From Pseudomonadota bacterium (GTDB taxonomy: Bacteria; Myxococcota_A; UBA796; SXON01): a stretch of DNA of 56,728 nt. This document shows, in pieces, positions 15,650 through 25,198 of the stretch; the first letter of the stretch is position 1; each line of letters starts with the position of its first letter. Where the stretch lies: contig SXON01000030.1 of the NCBI GenBank assembly GCA_005778355.1, forward strand, positions 1 through 56,728. The letters run 5' to 3'. Both the position numbers and the translations under genes were made by a program. The notes beneath the pieces were generated by a model, which was not told the DNA's origin, did not search any database, and worked only from the letters and a program-made list of their open reading frames with translations.

Positions 15650-17476
15650 CTACTGCTTCTTGACCTTCCGCTTGTAGTCGAAGCCCACCCACAGCTCCTC
15701 GCCAAGCACCAGCGTCTTCTCGAAGTAGTAGGCGTTGCCCGACAGTGGAATCTGCACCTCCACCGGCTCCACGCCCTGGCCGAGCACGCCGGTGTCGCCC
15801 TGGTTCTGCACCTCCATGCGCACCGCGTTCGACGCGGCCTGGGTGACGATCGCCTCGGCCGGCAGCACGGGCGCGGCGCTGAACCACTGCACGCGGCGCA
15901 CCGTGCCCTCCGAGGTCTTGGGCACCACCGTGGTGCTGTAGGGCACGTAGATCGTCCACTGGAGCACGCTCGAGGGGGCGTCGACCTTGGGGAGATCGGC
16001 GCGCATCTCGCCGCGACCCTCGGCCAGCTCGGCGCCGTTCTCCACGTACACGAGGTCGACGAGGAAGGCGCTCAGGGCACCTCCGGAAGCGTCGCTGCGC
16101 ACCAGGGGCACGAGCACGCCACCCTCGGCCTTGGCCACCTTCACCGCGCGACCGGCGACAGAGGCCGACCACACCTCGGCGCCCTGCGGGATCGACACCC
16201 GGAGGAACTGCTTGCGGTTGTTGCGCACCGCGTAGCGCACGCGGGTCATGCGGCGGCCGTCTTCCGTCACCAGCGTCTCGGCGCTCGCGGTATCGACCAG
16301 GGTCACCAGCATGTCGAGGTCGGGGTGTTGTTTGACTTCGAGGGGGATCTTCACCTCGCCGCCGCGGGCGCGGTAGGCGAGGAGCACCGGGTAGTCCGTC
16401 TGTCCGACCAGCGCGGCGGGCAGCTCGCGCACGTCGATGGGGACCGCACCCGTGGCTTGCTTCGCGACAATCTCCACGGCGCTGCGCGCATCGACGCCCA
16501 CGTAGTCGGTTTCCCGGGTGACACCGGACAGGCGCGGCAGCGGCACGTCGAGCCCACTCTGCAGGGCGCGCTCGTAGTCGATGCCGAGGCGGTAGAGGCC
16601 CTCGGCGCCGTAGTTGAGCTCCACGTTGATGGCGCCGTCCTTGTCTTGGGTCCAGTTACGGATGCCGTTGCCCCGCACGTCGAGCACGGTCACGTCGGTG
16701 GGCACCTGCACCTTGAACTTGTCGACCTTGGCGTGGAGCACGGTGTAGTCGATGTCGGAGCGCATCGCGAGCACACCCTCGCTCACGCCGACGAGGGTGC
16801 GCGCCTCGGCGTACACGCGGGCCTCGCGCTGGGCGGCGGCGGCCTGCTCGGTGAGCTCGCGGTGCCAACTCACGGTGAGGCTGTTCATCGAGGGCACGTA
16901 GGCTTCCAGCCGACGCTCGTTGCCCACGCTGGTGACGGTGGTGCCTTGCGCGCCGGGCACCTCGAAGTCGAGCGCCTCGGCGCTCTCCACCGCCACGCCC
17001 ACCACCGTGGCGCCGGCCTGCGGCAGCGGGATGGTGAAGCCGGTCTCGCCGTCGGCGGCGAAGAGCTTCACCGCGAACTCGAGCTCGGCGTCGAAGCCAC
17101 CCGCCTTGTCGGAGATCATCGTGTAGTAGCCGTCTTTCACGAAGAGGTTGGCGTCTTTCCCGCCGACCCTCGCCGAGCGCAGCGCCGTGGAGGCGCCCAC
17201 CAGCGGCACCGTGGTCCAGCCCTCCTTCTTGTGCACCGTGCCCTTGAGTTGGAGCTTCACCACGGCGTAGGCGTCGTCATCCTTGCCGACGACGCGGCCG
17301 GCAAAAACGGCGCGGTCGAGCGTCCAGTCGCGCGGGGCCACGATCTTGGGCTGCTGCTCGATGACCATCTTGCGGTAGAGCGCCTCGAAGTCGTTCCACG
17401 GCAGCGTGATCTCGCCGTTGGGCGAGTTGAGCGGGGCCGCCAGCGCCATCGAAATGAGCAGGACGAGGGACATCAT
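15650..17476 (-). CDS. Large secreted protein of unknown function (second of pair)
   Basis: A 608-residue exported protein; the signal peptide is MMSLVLLISMALAA. The rest is beta-rich with a short Ala/Glu helical part near residues 205-235. It is related to the preceding gene: both share a YxVRNxRxQxLxV segment followed by a Gly-rich beta stretch ending in VPL or IPL. ATG 17476 overlaps the upstream stop as ATGA, with CGGAG further up, so the pair is translationally coupled. No enzymatic motif or known domain was recognised. Its stop at 15650 lies directly against the stop of the convergent lipoprotein gene. It could be a periplasmic or surface structural protein. Confidence 0.72.
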   Translation of the reverse strand: MMSLVLLISMALAAPLNSPNGEITLPWNDFEALYRKMVIEQQPKIVAPRDWTLDRAVFAGRVVGKDDDAYAVVKLQLKGTVHKKEGWTTVPLVGASTALRSARVGGKDANLFVKDGYYTMISDKAGGFDAELEFAVKLFAADGETGFTIPLPQAGATVVGVAVESAEALDFEVPGAQGTTVTSVGNERRLEAYVPSMNSLTVSWHRELTEQAAAAQREARVYAEARTLVGVSEGVLAMRSDIDYTVLHAKVDKFKVQVPTDVTVLDVRGNGIRNWTQDKDGAINVELNYGAEGLYRLGIDYERALQSGLDVPLPRLSGVTRETDYVGVDARSAVEIVAKQATGAVPIDVRELPAALVGQTDYPVLLAYRARGGEVKIPLEVKQHPDLDMLVTLVDTASAETLVTEDGRRMTRVRYAVRNNRKQFLRVSIPQGAEVWSASVAGRAVKVAKAEGGVLVPLVRSDASGGALSAFLVDLVYVENGAELAEGRGEMRADLPKVDAPSSVLQWTIYVPYSTTVVPKTSEGTVRRVQWFSAAPVLPAEAIVTQAASNAVRMEVQNQGDTGVLGQGVEPVEVQIPLSGNAYYFEKTLVLGEELWVGFDYKRKVKKQ

Positions 17477-20373
17477 AGGTTCTCTCCGGGAAGTTCTTTG
17501 TACTTGACAGTGAAGGTGGGGAAAGCGCCACTCGGGAGCAGCGCGCTACTGTGTGTGATCGCCGGGCTGTCGAGGCACATGGCCACGGCCATCGGCGACG
17601 CGCTCGCTTCGAGCGCCTTGCGACGCTCCGGTACGCGTTTGACAGTGACCTGGGCCACGGGTGCAGGGTCGGGCGTGGCCACGGGTTCGACCAGCGGCGG
17701 GGCCATCGGCGCCATCACCGCCTGGGCGCGCTCCCCCGCGATCTCTTCCTCGGCCACTTCGAAATCTTCCGAGGCCGGCTCTTCCCGGCTCACGATCATC
17801 TCGTTGGCGAAGCTCAGCGAAGGCTTGGGTGCGGGCGCCGCCGTGCGAGGGGGAGCGGGCGGCGGCGGAGGCGCGACGGCGGCGGGTGCGGCGGCGCCGT
17901 GCGCGACGACCGTCTGGCTGGCGACGGCTCCGGTGGCGCTTCCCGAGCTGCGGCCGCCCACCGTCGCGCCTGCCTGAGGACCCGCCACGGCCTTGGTCGA
18001 CACGTCGGCTCGCGCCGGGGGGGCCTCGGCCGACTTGTCCGCCTTGGCCTCCTTCTTGCCGAAGAGTCCGCCCATGGGCTTGTTCTCGGCCACGGCCCCG
18101 GGGACGGTGGCCACCACGCTCTGGTAGCTCCGCCCCTCCGGCACGCGCGCCAGGTAGTCCTTGCCCAGCTCCTCGGGGATGTCGGCGGGCTGGTCTTCGT
18201 CGGCGTGAAACGTGCCCTCGTCCCGACCGTCGCGGTCGTAGCTCCCGTCCTCGCTGCCACTGTCATCACCCGAGCTACCCCAGCCGTAGCCCTGTCCGCC
18301 GCCGCCCTCGCCGGTGCCGACGACGCCGAGGCCGCCCGCCCCGTAGGCCACGTCGCTCCCGGTGTTCGCGTCGATGTAGCCGAGCGACTCCAGGGTCTGG
18401 CGCTCGGTCGCGCTGCCGCCAGACGTGCCGCCCAGGCGCGAGAACAAGGCGTAGGCCTCGTCGGGCGGGGGTTCCTGCGGCGTCTCGGGGGCCTTCTTCT
18501 GCGCTCGGATCGAGGCGAGTTTTTCCTCGGCCTCGGCGATGTTCGACTTCTGGACCGTGCTCTCTACCTGCTCGGTGCGCTCGAGCTCGTTGGCGATGGC
18601 GAGCGCCTCGTTCCAGAGGGCCTCGGCCTTGTCGTAGTCGCCTGAGCGAAGGAGCGTTTCCGCCTCTTGTTCCACCACCACCTGCTTCTCTTGCAGGCCG
18701 CCCGTCTTGGCCTTGGCGAGCTCCTTCACGCGGCGGTAAGCCGCGCTCGACGACGACGACGTGGTGGTGGGCGCCGCCTTGCCGCTGAGCACGTCGAGGT
18801 TGTCTTGGAGCTGGGCCACGTCTTCGTTGTCGACCTCGTAGTTCTTCGCCTCGTCGAGCCAACGCTGGGCGGTGTCGAAGTCGTTTTCCTTGTAGGCGCT
18901 GGCGGCCTTGAGCACGGCGCTGTCGACCACCTCGCGGGTGCGCCGGTCCGCGGTGGTGTCGACCGTGGCCACGAAGGAACGTCCATCGCGACCCACAGCG
19001 CGGTAGCCACGCGGCAGGTGTACCTCCCAGCTCGCCGATTGCACGGGGGCGTCGACCGAGGGCAGGCGGAACTGGTGGTCGCCCTTCCGGGTCCACACGT
19101 CGTCCTCGCCGATCCACTCGACGTCGACCGGGAAGGCGAGGAGACCCCGCAGTGTCTCGACCGACTTCTCCAGCGGGATGTAGAGGCCGCCCTGGCCGTC
19201 GTCGAGGGCCGACACCGGCAGCCCCCCCACGCGCACGACGATCGGCTTCCAACCGGGTGCCGCGCGCACGTGCAGGTACTGGCGACGCTCGTTGCGCACC
19301 CGGTACACCTGTCGCAGCGCGATGCGTCCCTCGCGTGCCGCGCTCACGACGTAGCGCGCCGAGGTGACCACGGTGTCGGGCCCCTGCACCGCGTCGAAGG
19401 CCACCGGGAGCACCCGCAGGGGCTGGTGGCCCCGCCAGTGGGCGAGAGGCGCGCCTTCGCCCAGGCCGCGGGCCCAGGCCGGGAGTTGTTTCTCGGTGAT
19501 GCTCGAGGGCGTCGACACGGGGATCAGCTCGCCCTCGTCGGCCTTTCCGAGGGTCCAGAAACGGTCGACGCGCGCGACACCCGTCGGAACGGGACCGGGG
19601 ACGGCCGCCTCGCCCTTCGGGGAAGCGCGCCCCGACACCCGCGCGGTGAAGACCCCCTTTACCGGCGACTTGGTCTTGATGGTGACGGTGGCGCCACTCG
19701 CCGACCAGCGCTCGATGTTCGTGCCGGCAACGTCGATCTCCTGGAGCCCGGCGGCCTCGAAGCGGAAGGTGTCGACCTCGCCCCGGAGCACCGTCCAGCG
19801 GAGCGCGCTGTCGAGCGCGATGGTGCCGGCCTCGGCGCGGAAGGCGGTCGCCACCTCGCCGTTGACCAGCGCCTGTCGCACCGGTGGCGCCTCGTCACGG
19901 TGGGGTACCCAGCTCACTTGGAGTTGCGACGCGGGGCCGAGCTCGCCCCCCACCGCGCCCTCTACGGTCACATCGAGCCCGGGGGCATCGACCTCCACGC
20001 GCGTGCGGGCCGCGGGGTGGATGTCCATGATCATGCGCCCGTCGGCGCGGACGGCGTAGAGGCCGCGCACCCGTTCCTCGTGGGCCAGCGGCCCCGGTTC
20101 CAGGGCGAGCACCAGGCCGGCGGGCGTGGCGATCACCGGCCCGCTCGCGTAGGTGACGAGCAGATCGGCGTCGACGAAGCGCACGTTGGCCATGGCCGGC
20201 GCCGGGGTGACGAAGCGGTAGGTGGCCTCCACCTCCACCGGCTCGCCCTCGCGGATGCGCAGGCGCCACGTGGCCTCGGTCGCCTCCCAGCCCACAGGTG
20301 GGGGCGGCGGGGTCCACGGCGGCGCGTCCCACGGGGAAGCGAGCGCCAGCCGGAAGAGGAGGGAGAGCACCAT
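17473..20373 (-). CDS. Large secreted protein with low-complexity C-terminus (first of pair)
   Basis: A 966-residue protein from ATG 20373, which starts the signal peptide MVLSLLFRLALASPW; an in-frame TTG 12 nt upstream is less likely. Residues 1-470 are beta-rich and related to the downstream protein (YRVRNERRQYLHV). Residues 470-620 are Glu/Lys/Ala helical with TPR-like spacing. Residues 620-966 are Gly/Ser/Asp/Pro low complexity. Inside that tail is KDYLARVPEGRSYQSVVATV, resembling the plug-region motif (FLxRVPTGRTYQ...) found in many myxobacterial TonB-dependent-receptor-like proteins, but no barrel follows. It overlaps the next gene by 4 bp. The function is unknown; a surface or envelope-complex role is inferred from the signal and the motif. 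Confidence 0.74.
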   Translation of the reverse strand: MVLSLLFRLALASPWDAPPWTPPPPPVGWEATEATWRLRIREGEPVEVEATYRFVTPAPAMANVRFVDADLLVTYASGPVIATPAGLVLALEPGPLAHEERVRGLYAVRADGRMIMDIHPAARTRVEVDAPGLDVTVEGAVGGELGPASQLQVSWVPHRDEAPPVRQALVNGEVATAFRAEAGTIALDSALRWTVLRGEVDTFRFEAAGLQEIDVAGTNIERWSASGATVTIKTKSPVKGVFTARVSGRASPKGEAAVPGPVPTGVARVDRFWTLGKADEGELIPVSTPSSITEKQLPAWARGLGEGAPLAHWRGHQPLRVLPVAFDAVQGPDTVVTSARYVVSAAREGRIALRQVYRVRNERRQYLHVRAAPGWKPIVVRVGGLPVSALDDGQGGLYIPLEKSVETLRGLLAFPVDVEWIGEDDVWTRKGDHQFRLPSVDAPVQSASWEVHLPRGYRAVGRDGRSFVATVDTTADRRTREVVDSAVLKAASAYKENDFDTAQRWLDEAKNYEVDNEDVAQLQDNLDVLSGKAAPTTTSSSSSAAYRRVKELAKAKTGGLQEKQVVVEQEAETLLRSGDYDKAEALWNEALAIANELERTEQVESTVQKSNIAEAEEKLASIRAQKKAPETPQEPPPDEAYALFSRLGGTSGGSATERQTLESLGYIDANTGSDVAYGAGGLGVVGTGEGGGGQGYGWGSSGDDSGSEDGSYDRDGRDEGTFHADEDQPADIPEELGKDYLARVPEGRSYQSVVATVPGAVAENKPMGGLFGKKEAKADKSAEAPPARADVSTKAVAGPQAGATVGGRSSGSATGAVASQTVVAHGAAAPAAVAPPPPPAPPRTAAPAPKPSLSFANEMIVSREEPASEDFEVAEEEIAGERAQAVMAPMAPPLVEPVATPDPAPVAQVTVKRVPERRKALEASASPMAVAMCLDSPAITHSSALLPSGAFPTFTVKYKELPGENL

Positions 20374-20506
20374 GCCGGCCGACAACGTAGCGAGGTGGGG
20401 GTTCCTTACGCCCGGTCATGAATGGTCCCGCGTTCCGGGGCATCTGCTTGTCCCAACCTGTCTCCCCGCCTGTGCACCCGCCGTCGCACGCGGGTACAAC
20501 CACGCC

Positions 20507-22126
20507 GTGGAGCCCATTGCCGTCGAGATCGCCGTCGCGGATCCTGAGGTGGACGAGCCCCTGGTCGACACCGCGGTGGAAGACACCCTCCGCGCGGTGC
20601 TGGGCGACGACGCCGACGCCGCGCTCCTGATCGTCGAGCGCGCCGATCCCCGGCTCGCGGCGCTCTTGCTGCCGTCCGTGCCCGCCGGTGCCATCCCCGA
20701 CCGCACCGGCGAGGACCTGCGTGTCGACCTCCTCGACGCCGACGTGTGGCTCGAGGGCACCGAGGTGGTGGGCACCGTGCGCGGGCCCGGGGTGACCGAG
20801 AACGGCGCTTGGCTCGAGCTCGACGTGGGGGGCGGCCCGGCGGCGGACATCGAGATCGGCTTCGGACGTGCCTGGGCTTACGAGCGCTCGCTCCGTGTCG
20901 AGAACGAGCCGGCCGTGATGCGGGACAATCGGCCAGAGATCGGCCAGGACAGGGTGACGTTCCGCGCCGACCTCGGTGGGTCGACGAGCCTCGAGCCGGG
21001 CCACGTGGGCTACGCGGTGGCGTACATCCCGAGCTTCGATGGGAGCATCCACGACGTGGGTGCGGGCGGACTGCTCGGCGAGCCGCTCCCCGACCGCATC
21101 GAGGTGCTCGGGGCCATCGCCAGGGCCGGGCCGGTGAAAGACGCGGACATGGCGGTGGCGCTGGCCGTCACCTTCGGCACCCTTCGCGGCGTGGTGGCGC
21201 CGGGCGTCGTGCCCACCGTCGATGCCGACGCGGTGGCCTGGCTGCGGTACGCGGAGGAGCTGGACAGTTGGCTCGAAGCCGGGGGGGCCACCTGGCGCCT
21301 CGGCAGTCGCGACCCGCTGGCGAAGCTGGCGTGGGCCTGGCCGGCGGCACAGGGGGTGGCCTACGGGCAGTTCGCGCTCTCCGTGGAAACCGAGAAGTTG
21401 TCCGCCGCGCGCTACCGCTTCGTGGTGCCGAGCGCCGAGACGCTCACGAGTCTGCGCGAGATGTTGCCCAAGCGCGCCGAGGCGACGAACACCGCGGCGG
21501 CGGTCGACGGGTTTATCTGGTCTAAACTGCGCTACCGTGCCAATGCCGACCTGATGGAGGCCCTGTGCCGGGCGGAGCAGCTCGACGATGAAACCTGCGC
21601 GAGCTGGAAGGTCGACCGGCGAAAGAGCGCCACGCTCGGCGTGGTTGACGGGGTGACGCTGCCGCTCTGGGAGGGCGTGAGCGCCAGCTTCCAGCTCGAC
21701 CTCCTCGCGCGCGAGGGGCAGGTCATCGGCGACTGCGCCACTGCGACGACGCTGGCGATCACCGGTTTCCAGGCCCTAGGCATCCCGGCGGTGGCGATGG
21801 GCTGGGCGGGCGACGGTCTCACCTCGCCCACCCACGATGTGCCCCTCTGGCTAGACGGTGATCGTTTCCGGGCCACGCAGCGCTTCATGGCCCTCGGTCG
21901 CGAGTGGACCGGCGAGCGGGCCTTCGTGTACGTGACGCTCCCGGGCGTGCATCCCGTGGCCTTCTCCATGGGACGAGAGCCGCACGGGTGGAGCCGGGGC
22001 GGCGCGGTGGCGGGCGGCTGGACCAGCTTTGCCGAGGTAGACCTGATCCTCCGCGAGGGGCTTCCCACCTCGGTGGTTGGCGACTGGATCGACGTCCAGG
22101 CCGCCGGGGGCTGGCCCACCTGGTAG
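20507..22126 (+). CDS. Transglutaminase-like protein of unknown function
   Basis: A 539-residue protein. GTG 20507 was chosen because the frame further upstream runs antisense through the large secreted gene, and TACAAC lies 7-12 nt before this GTG. The C-terminal third has GDCATATTLAITGFQALGIP, the usual Cys-helix-GIPA pattern of transglutaminase-like cysteine enzymes (Cys410), then THDVPLWLDGDRF (His443, Asp in the following strand), the expected Cys-His-Asp order and spacing. Residues 1-350 are beta-rich, like the N-terminal region of many bacterial transglutaminase-like proteins. No signal peptide is evident, so the compartment is unclear. It could be a cysteine protease or an inactive relative. 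Confidence 0.66.
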   Translation: MEPIAVEIAVADPEVDEPLVDTAVEDTLRAVLGDDADAALLIVERADPRLAALLLPSVPAGAIPDRTGEDLRVDLLDADVWLEGTEVVGTVRGPGVTENGAWLELDVGGGPAADIEIGFGRAWAYERSLRVENEPAVMRDNRPEIGQDRVTFRADLGGSTSLEPGHVGYAVAYIPSFDGSIHDVGAGGLLGEPLPDRIEVLGAIARAGPVKDADMAVALAVTFGTLRGVVAPGVVPTVDADAVAWLRYAEELDSWLEAGGATWRLGSRDPLAKLAWAWPAAQGVAYGQFALSVETEKLSAARYRFVVPSAETLTSLREMLPKRAEATNTAAAVDGFIWSKLRYRANADLMEALCRAEQLDDETCASWKVDRRKSATLGVVDGVTLPLWEGVSASFQLDLLAREGQVIGDCATATTLAITGFQALGIPAVAMGWAGDGLTSPTHDVPLWLDGDRFRATQRFMALGREWTGERAFVYVTLPGVHPVAFSMGREPHGWSRGGAVAGGWTSFAEVDLILREGLPTSVVGDWIDVQAAGGWPTW

Positions 22127-22479
22127 CCGACAACCCCTGCCTGGACTGCGGAGCCTGTTGCCGGGAAGCCTTCCATGCGGTGGAGCTGTCGCGACGCGAC
22201 CGCTTCGCGCGGCGTCACCCGGAGTTGCTCGTCGTCACCGGGGGGCGGCTCGGGGTGAGGCGCGTGCCGGTGGCCGGGTCCACCGACGAGCGCCCGCTCA
22301 CGCGCTGCGTCTGTCTCGGCGCGGACTACCGTTGCGCACACTACGCCGACCGGCCGGTCACCTGTCGCGACTTCGAGCTCGGCAGCGAGAACTGCGACGA
22401 GGCCCGTCGTCGGGTGGGATTATCGCCCTTGTCTACTTCTTCTTCTTCTGGTCGTCCGCCTGGTCGAGACCCTGCTTGA
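22120..22479 (+). CDS. YkgJ-type cysteine-cluster protein
   Basis: About 119 residues. It opens with NPCLDCGACCREAFHAVELS and continues with RCVCLGADYRCAHYADRPVTCRDF and GSENC, the conserved cysteine pattern of the YkgJ (UPF0153) family, predicted to bind zinc or an Fe-S cluster. The start is uncertain: no ATG, GTG or TTG lies between the previous frame and the first cysteine block, and CTG 22120 after a GGGGG run is the best candidate, overlapping the preceding gene by 7 nt. Translation may depend on coupling to that gene. The last 15 or so codons are antisense to the convergent gene ending at 22433 and look non-conserved. Confidence 0.72.
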   Translation: MVADNPCLDCGACCREAFHAVELSRRDRFARRHPELLVVTGGRLGVRRVPVAGSTDERPLTRCVCLGADYRCAHYADRPVTCRDFELGSENCDEARRRVGLSPLSTSSSSGRPPGRDPA

Positions 22480-23566
22480 GCTCGTCGGAGTTCTTCTCCC
22501 AGGTCTGGCGCATGCGGCGCTCCTTCAACCGGGTCTTGCCGCCGAAGCGGTAGCTGAGCTCGGTGGACTGCAAGAGCCACGCGCCCGGCACGCTGGAGAT
22601 GCCGCCGCCGAGCCGCAGCTCGTAGTGCTCCCACGCGAACTGCCAGGCGATGCTCGCGACGCCGGCCTCGGTGATCGGCACGGCGCCATCACGCTCGAGG
22701 GCCTCCTCGAGGCCGAGGAAGGTGGGCACGAAGAGCTCGTCGCTGGTGTTGACCGTGGAGTAGACGATGGCCTCGCCCTGGAGCACGATACTGTCGCGAC
22801 GATTGAAACGGATGTCGGTCGCGGCGCGCACGCTGATGGTCGTCACGTCGAGGATGTTGTCGGCATGGTCGGCGTTGCCGTAGGCGGACTCGTCGAGAAA
22901 CCACAACAACTGGGAGAGGTTGTCGAGCTGGATGTCGCCGGCCACGTTCCAGTTGTTCCAGGTGCCGCCGAGGTGGATCGACCAGGGCTCCACCGGCTGG
23001 ATCGACACGATGCCGCCGGCGCCGATGTAGCGCCCGGAGAAGTCCTTGCGCGGGAGCACGTAGTACTGGCCGAGCGCGGCGATGTCCCAGGGGCCCGACT
23101 CAGTCACGTGCACCTTGCCGTGCACGTTGGGGATGCCGAGCACGTCGAGCGGCACGCTCGTGCCCACTTGCACGTGCGGCAGTAGCCCCACGGTCATGCT
23201 GGCGATACCGAGCTTCACCTCGCCGAACTCCAGCGTGTAGGCGGTGAAGTCGATCTGCTGACGCGGATTGGCGGGCAGGTGGTAGGGGCTCGGTTTGAAG
23301 AGGCGGAGCTGTTTCTTGGAAACGGTGGGCGCGGCCTCGGCCTCGGTGAGGTCGAGGGGTGGCGCCGTTTCGGCGGGCGGCCCTGCCGGCGGCACCTCCG
23401 CCGGGGGCGTCTCGGGCGGCGGCGTCTCGGGCGGGGGCGTCTCGGGCGGGGGCGTCTCGGCCGGTGGCGCCTCGGGTGGCGTTTCGGCGGGCGCATCGGC
23501 GGGCGGGGTGGCGCTGCCCTCGGCCGAGTCCTCGGCGAGCGCGAGCTTCGCGATCAAGATCCACAT
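22433..23566 (-). CDS. Proline-rich outer-membrane-type protein
   Basis: A 377-residue protein. ATG 23566 is preferred over ATG 23578 because GGGAGG lies between them at proper Shine-Dalgarno spacing. MWILIAKLALAE gives a short signal. Residues 15-70 are a Pro/Glu/Thr/Ala linker containing PPPET repeats. The remainder alternates beta strands with aromatic ends (QYYVLPRKDFSGRYIGAGGI, IHLGGTWNNWNVAGDI, ELRLGGGI, TELSYRF), consistent with a small beta-barrel. The last 35 residues are Lys/Gln-rich and charged. No family was recognised. It is the last gene of a same-strand run that includes the FHA receptor 48 bp upstream. Confidence 0.7.
   Translation of the reverse strand: MWILIAKLALAEDSAEGSATPPADAPAETPPEAPPAETPPPETPPPETPPPETPPAEVPPAGPPAETAPPLDLTEAEAAPTVSKKQLRLFKPSPYHLPANPRQQIDFTAYTLEFGEVKLGIASMTVGLLPHVQVGTSVPLDVLGIPNVHGKVHVTESGPWDIAALGQYYVLPRKDFSGRYIGAGGIVSIQPVEPWSIHLGGTWNNWNVAGDIQLDNLSQLLWFLDESAYGNADHADNILDVTTISVRAATDIRFNRRDSIVLQGEAIVYSTVNTSDELFVPTFLGLEEALERDGAVPITEAGVASIAWQFAWEHYELRLGGGISSVPGAWLLQSTELSYRFGGKTRLKERRMRQTWEKNSDELKQGLDQADDQKKKK
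23400..23464 (-). repeat. 15-bp tandem repeats encoding PPPET
   Basis: Four to five near-identical 15-bp units on the minus strand encode successive Pro-Pro-Pro-Glu-Thr repeats in the linker of the outer-membrane-type protein. The unit length keeps the frame, so copy number could vary between strains without disruption. Confidence 0.75.
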
Positions 23567-23614
23567 GCGGCCTCCCATCGGCTCGGGCCACGCGGAGCTT
23601 AGCGCACTGGAGAC

Positions 23615-25198
23615 CTATCTTTCGCGCTGGCGCCTGATCGCGCGGTTGATGCTGTCGGCGAGCTGGTCGAGCGCGAAGAAGGGCACTGGGGACTCGACGC
23701 GCTCCACGTCGCCCTTCATGGCAAACTCCGTCTCGTCGCGGAGAGCCTGGAGCGGGCGCACGAAGAGCCACCAGCCGCCCGCGAGCAGCACCGCGACGGC
23801 GGCGCCGAGCGACATGAGGCCGGTGAGCACGCGCAGCCAGGGCGAGGCGATCTCGTCGACCACCACGCTCGGGTCGTAGCGGATCCACGCCCAGCCCACG
23901 ATGGTGCGGGCGCCCGCGCCGACGGCCACCTCGGCGCGCACCGGCGCCAGGATCTCGTAGGAGCCGCCGTCGGACTCCACCCGCGTGAGCGCGTGGTTTT
24001 CGCTGGCCTCCACGAAGGCCTCGCTGCGGGCGATGCTGGTGCGCACGCGGTCGACCGGGGCGAGCACGGTGCCGTTCTTGTCGGCGAGCATGGCCTCGCG
24101 CACGCCGGCCTGCTGGGTGACGAAGCTCGTGTCGTAGGCGATGCCGCGGTTCTCAGCCAGGGCGTTCGCGTTGCGGTTCGCCAGGGCGTCGGCGAGGGCC
24201 TCCCCGCGGAGCAGCGAGAGTTCCTCGGCCTCGCCCACGGCGCCCCGCCAGTTGGCCACGAGGCCACCAAAGGGCGCGCAGAGCAGAATCGACGTGGAGG
24301 CCAGGAGGACGAGCGCGGCTTGCAGCATCCAGTTCAGTCCGCGTCGCGACGGCGCGCGCGCCTTGGTCGGCAAGGACTCCGAGGTGCTGGGCCGGTCGTC
24401 CACGCGGAAGGGCGGCGGCGGCGGGGCCGGGGTGACGGCCGGGGCGCTGGGCACGTAGGGAGGCGGCGGCGCTGGCATCACGCGCGCGGCGGGAGACGGC
24501 GGCGGCGGGGCCTGAGGCGGCGACGGAGCGATGGGACGGATGTCGCTGCGCGAGCGCTCGGCGCTCTCCTCGGAGGGGTCGGCGAAGGCGCCGAAGCCCC
24601 CTCGCGGCGGGCCGAAGGGCAGCGCCGGGTGCTTCATCCGCATCGACGTTTCCGCCGTGGGCGCGTCGCCGATGATGGGGCTCGGGAACGCGTCCATCGT
24701 CAGGCGTCCCGGGTCGGGCACGACGGGGCTGGGGAGCAGGGGCGCGGGCGCGACGTGTGGTCGCGGGGGCGGCTTCACCTCGCGGCTCGGCTCGCGCGGC
24801 ACAGGCACCGGGCCATGCCGAACCGGGGTGAATTCCTCGTCTTCCTCGATGAGCAGGTCGTCTTCCGCCGTGAGGGGATCGTCGACGTCGAGCTCCACGT
24901 CTTCCTCCACCTCGGCCACCTCGAAGCGGAGCACGTAGTCGCCAACTTGTACGCGCTGCCCCGGCCCGAGCTCGAGCACCTCGCAGCGGTGGCCGCCCTC
25001 GTCGTACAGGCCGTTGGCGGAGCCGTTGTCCTTCAGGGTGAGTCGCGACGCTGAGACAAACGCCACGGCGTGTTTGCGCGACACCCGCTTGCTCGGCAGG
25101 TGCACCTCGCAGGCCGGGTCGCGGCCGAGGTAGTTCGCCCCGGGCCGCAGCTCGAAGGGACCGACCGGTTCGGGACCGCGGGCGACGACTAGGCGCAT
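23615..25198 (-). CDS. FHA-domain receptor-like membrane protein with extracytoplasmic sensor
   Basis: A 527-residue protein. Residues 1-95 form an FHA domain (GANYLGRDPACEVHL, VSRKHA, NGSANGLYD), which binds phosphothreonine. Residues 95-290 are an acidic then Pro-rich linker. A membrane helix at about residues 296-318 leads to an extracytoplasmic sensor of about 150 residues resembling a single-Cache fold, and a second membrane helix near residue 455 is followed by a HAMP-like segment to the end. There is no kinase, cyclase or methyl-accepting domain, so output probably goes through the FHA domain or a partner. The kinases and phosphatase at 33.6-40.7 kb could act on its FHA ligand, but this is inference. 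It overlaps the DUF192 gene by 10 bp. Confidence 0.84.
   Translation of the reverse strand: MRLVVARGPEPVGPFELRPGANYLGRDPACEVHLPSKRVSRKHAVAFVSASRLTLKDNGSANGLYDEGGHRCEVLELGPGQRVQVGDYVLRFEVAEVEEDVELDVDDPLTAEDDLLIEEDEEFTPVRHGPVPVPREPSREVKPPPRPHVAPAPLLPSPVVPDPGRLTMDAFPSPIIGDAPTAETSMRMKHPALPFGPPRGGFGAFADPSEESAERSRSDIRPIAPSPPQAPPPPSPAARVMPAPPPPYVPSAPAVTPAPPPPPFRVDDRPSTSESLPTKARAPSRRGLNWMLQAALVLLASTSILLCAPFGGLVANWRGAVGEAEELSLLRGEALADALANRNANALAENRGIAYDTSFVTQQAGVREAMLADKNGTVLAPVDRVRTSIARSEAFVEASENHALTRVESDGGSYEILAPVRAEVAVGAGARTIVGWAWIRYDPSVVVDEIASPWLRVLTGLMSLGAAVAVLLAGGWWLFVRPLQALRDETEFAMKGDVERVESPVPFFALDQLADSINRAIRRQRER

Noticed and set aside
20222..20506. N-terminal extension of the transglutaminase-like gene
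   Set aside because: Runs antisense through the large secreted gene; GTG 20507 follows a -10-like site.
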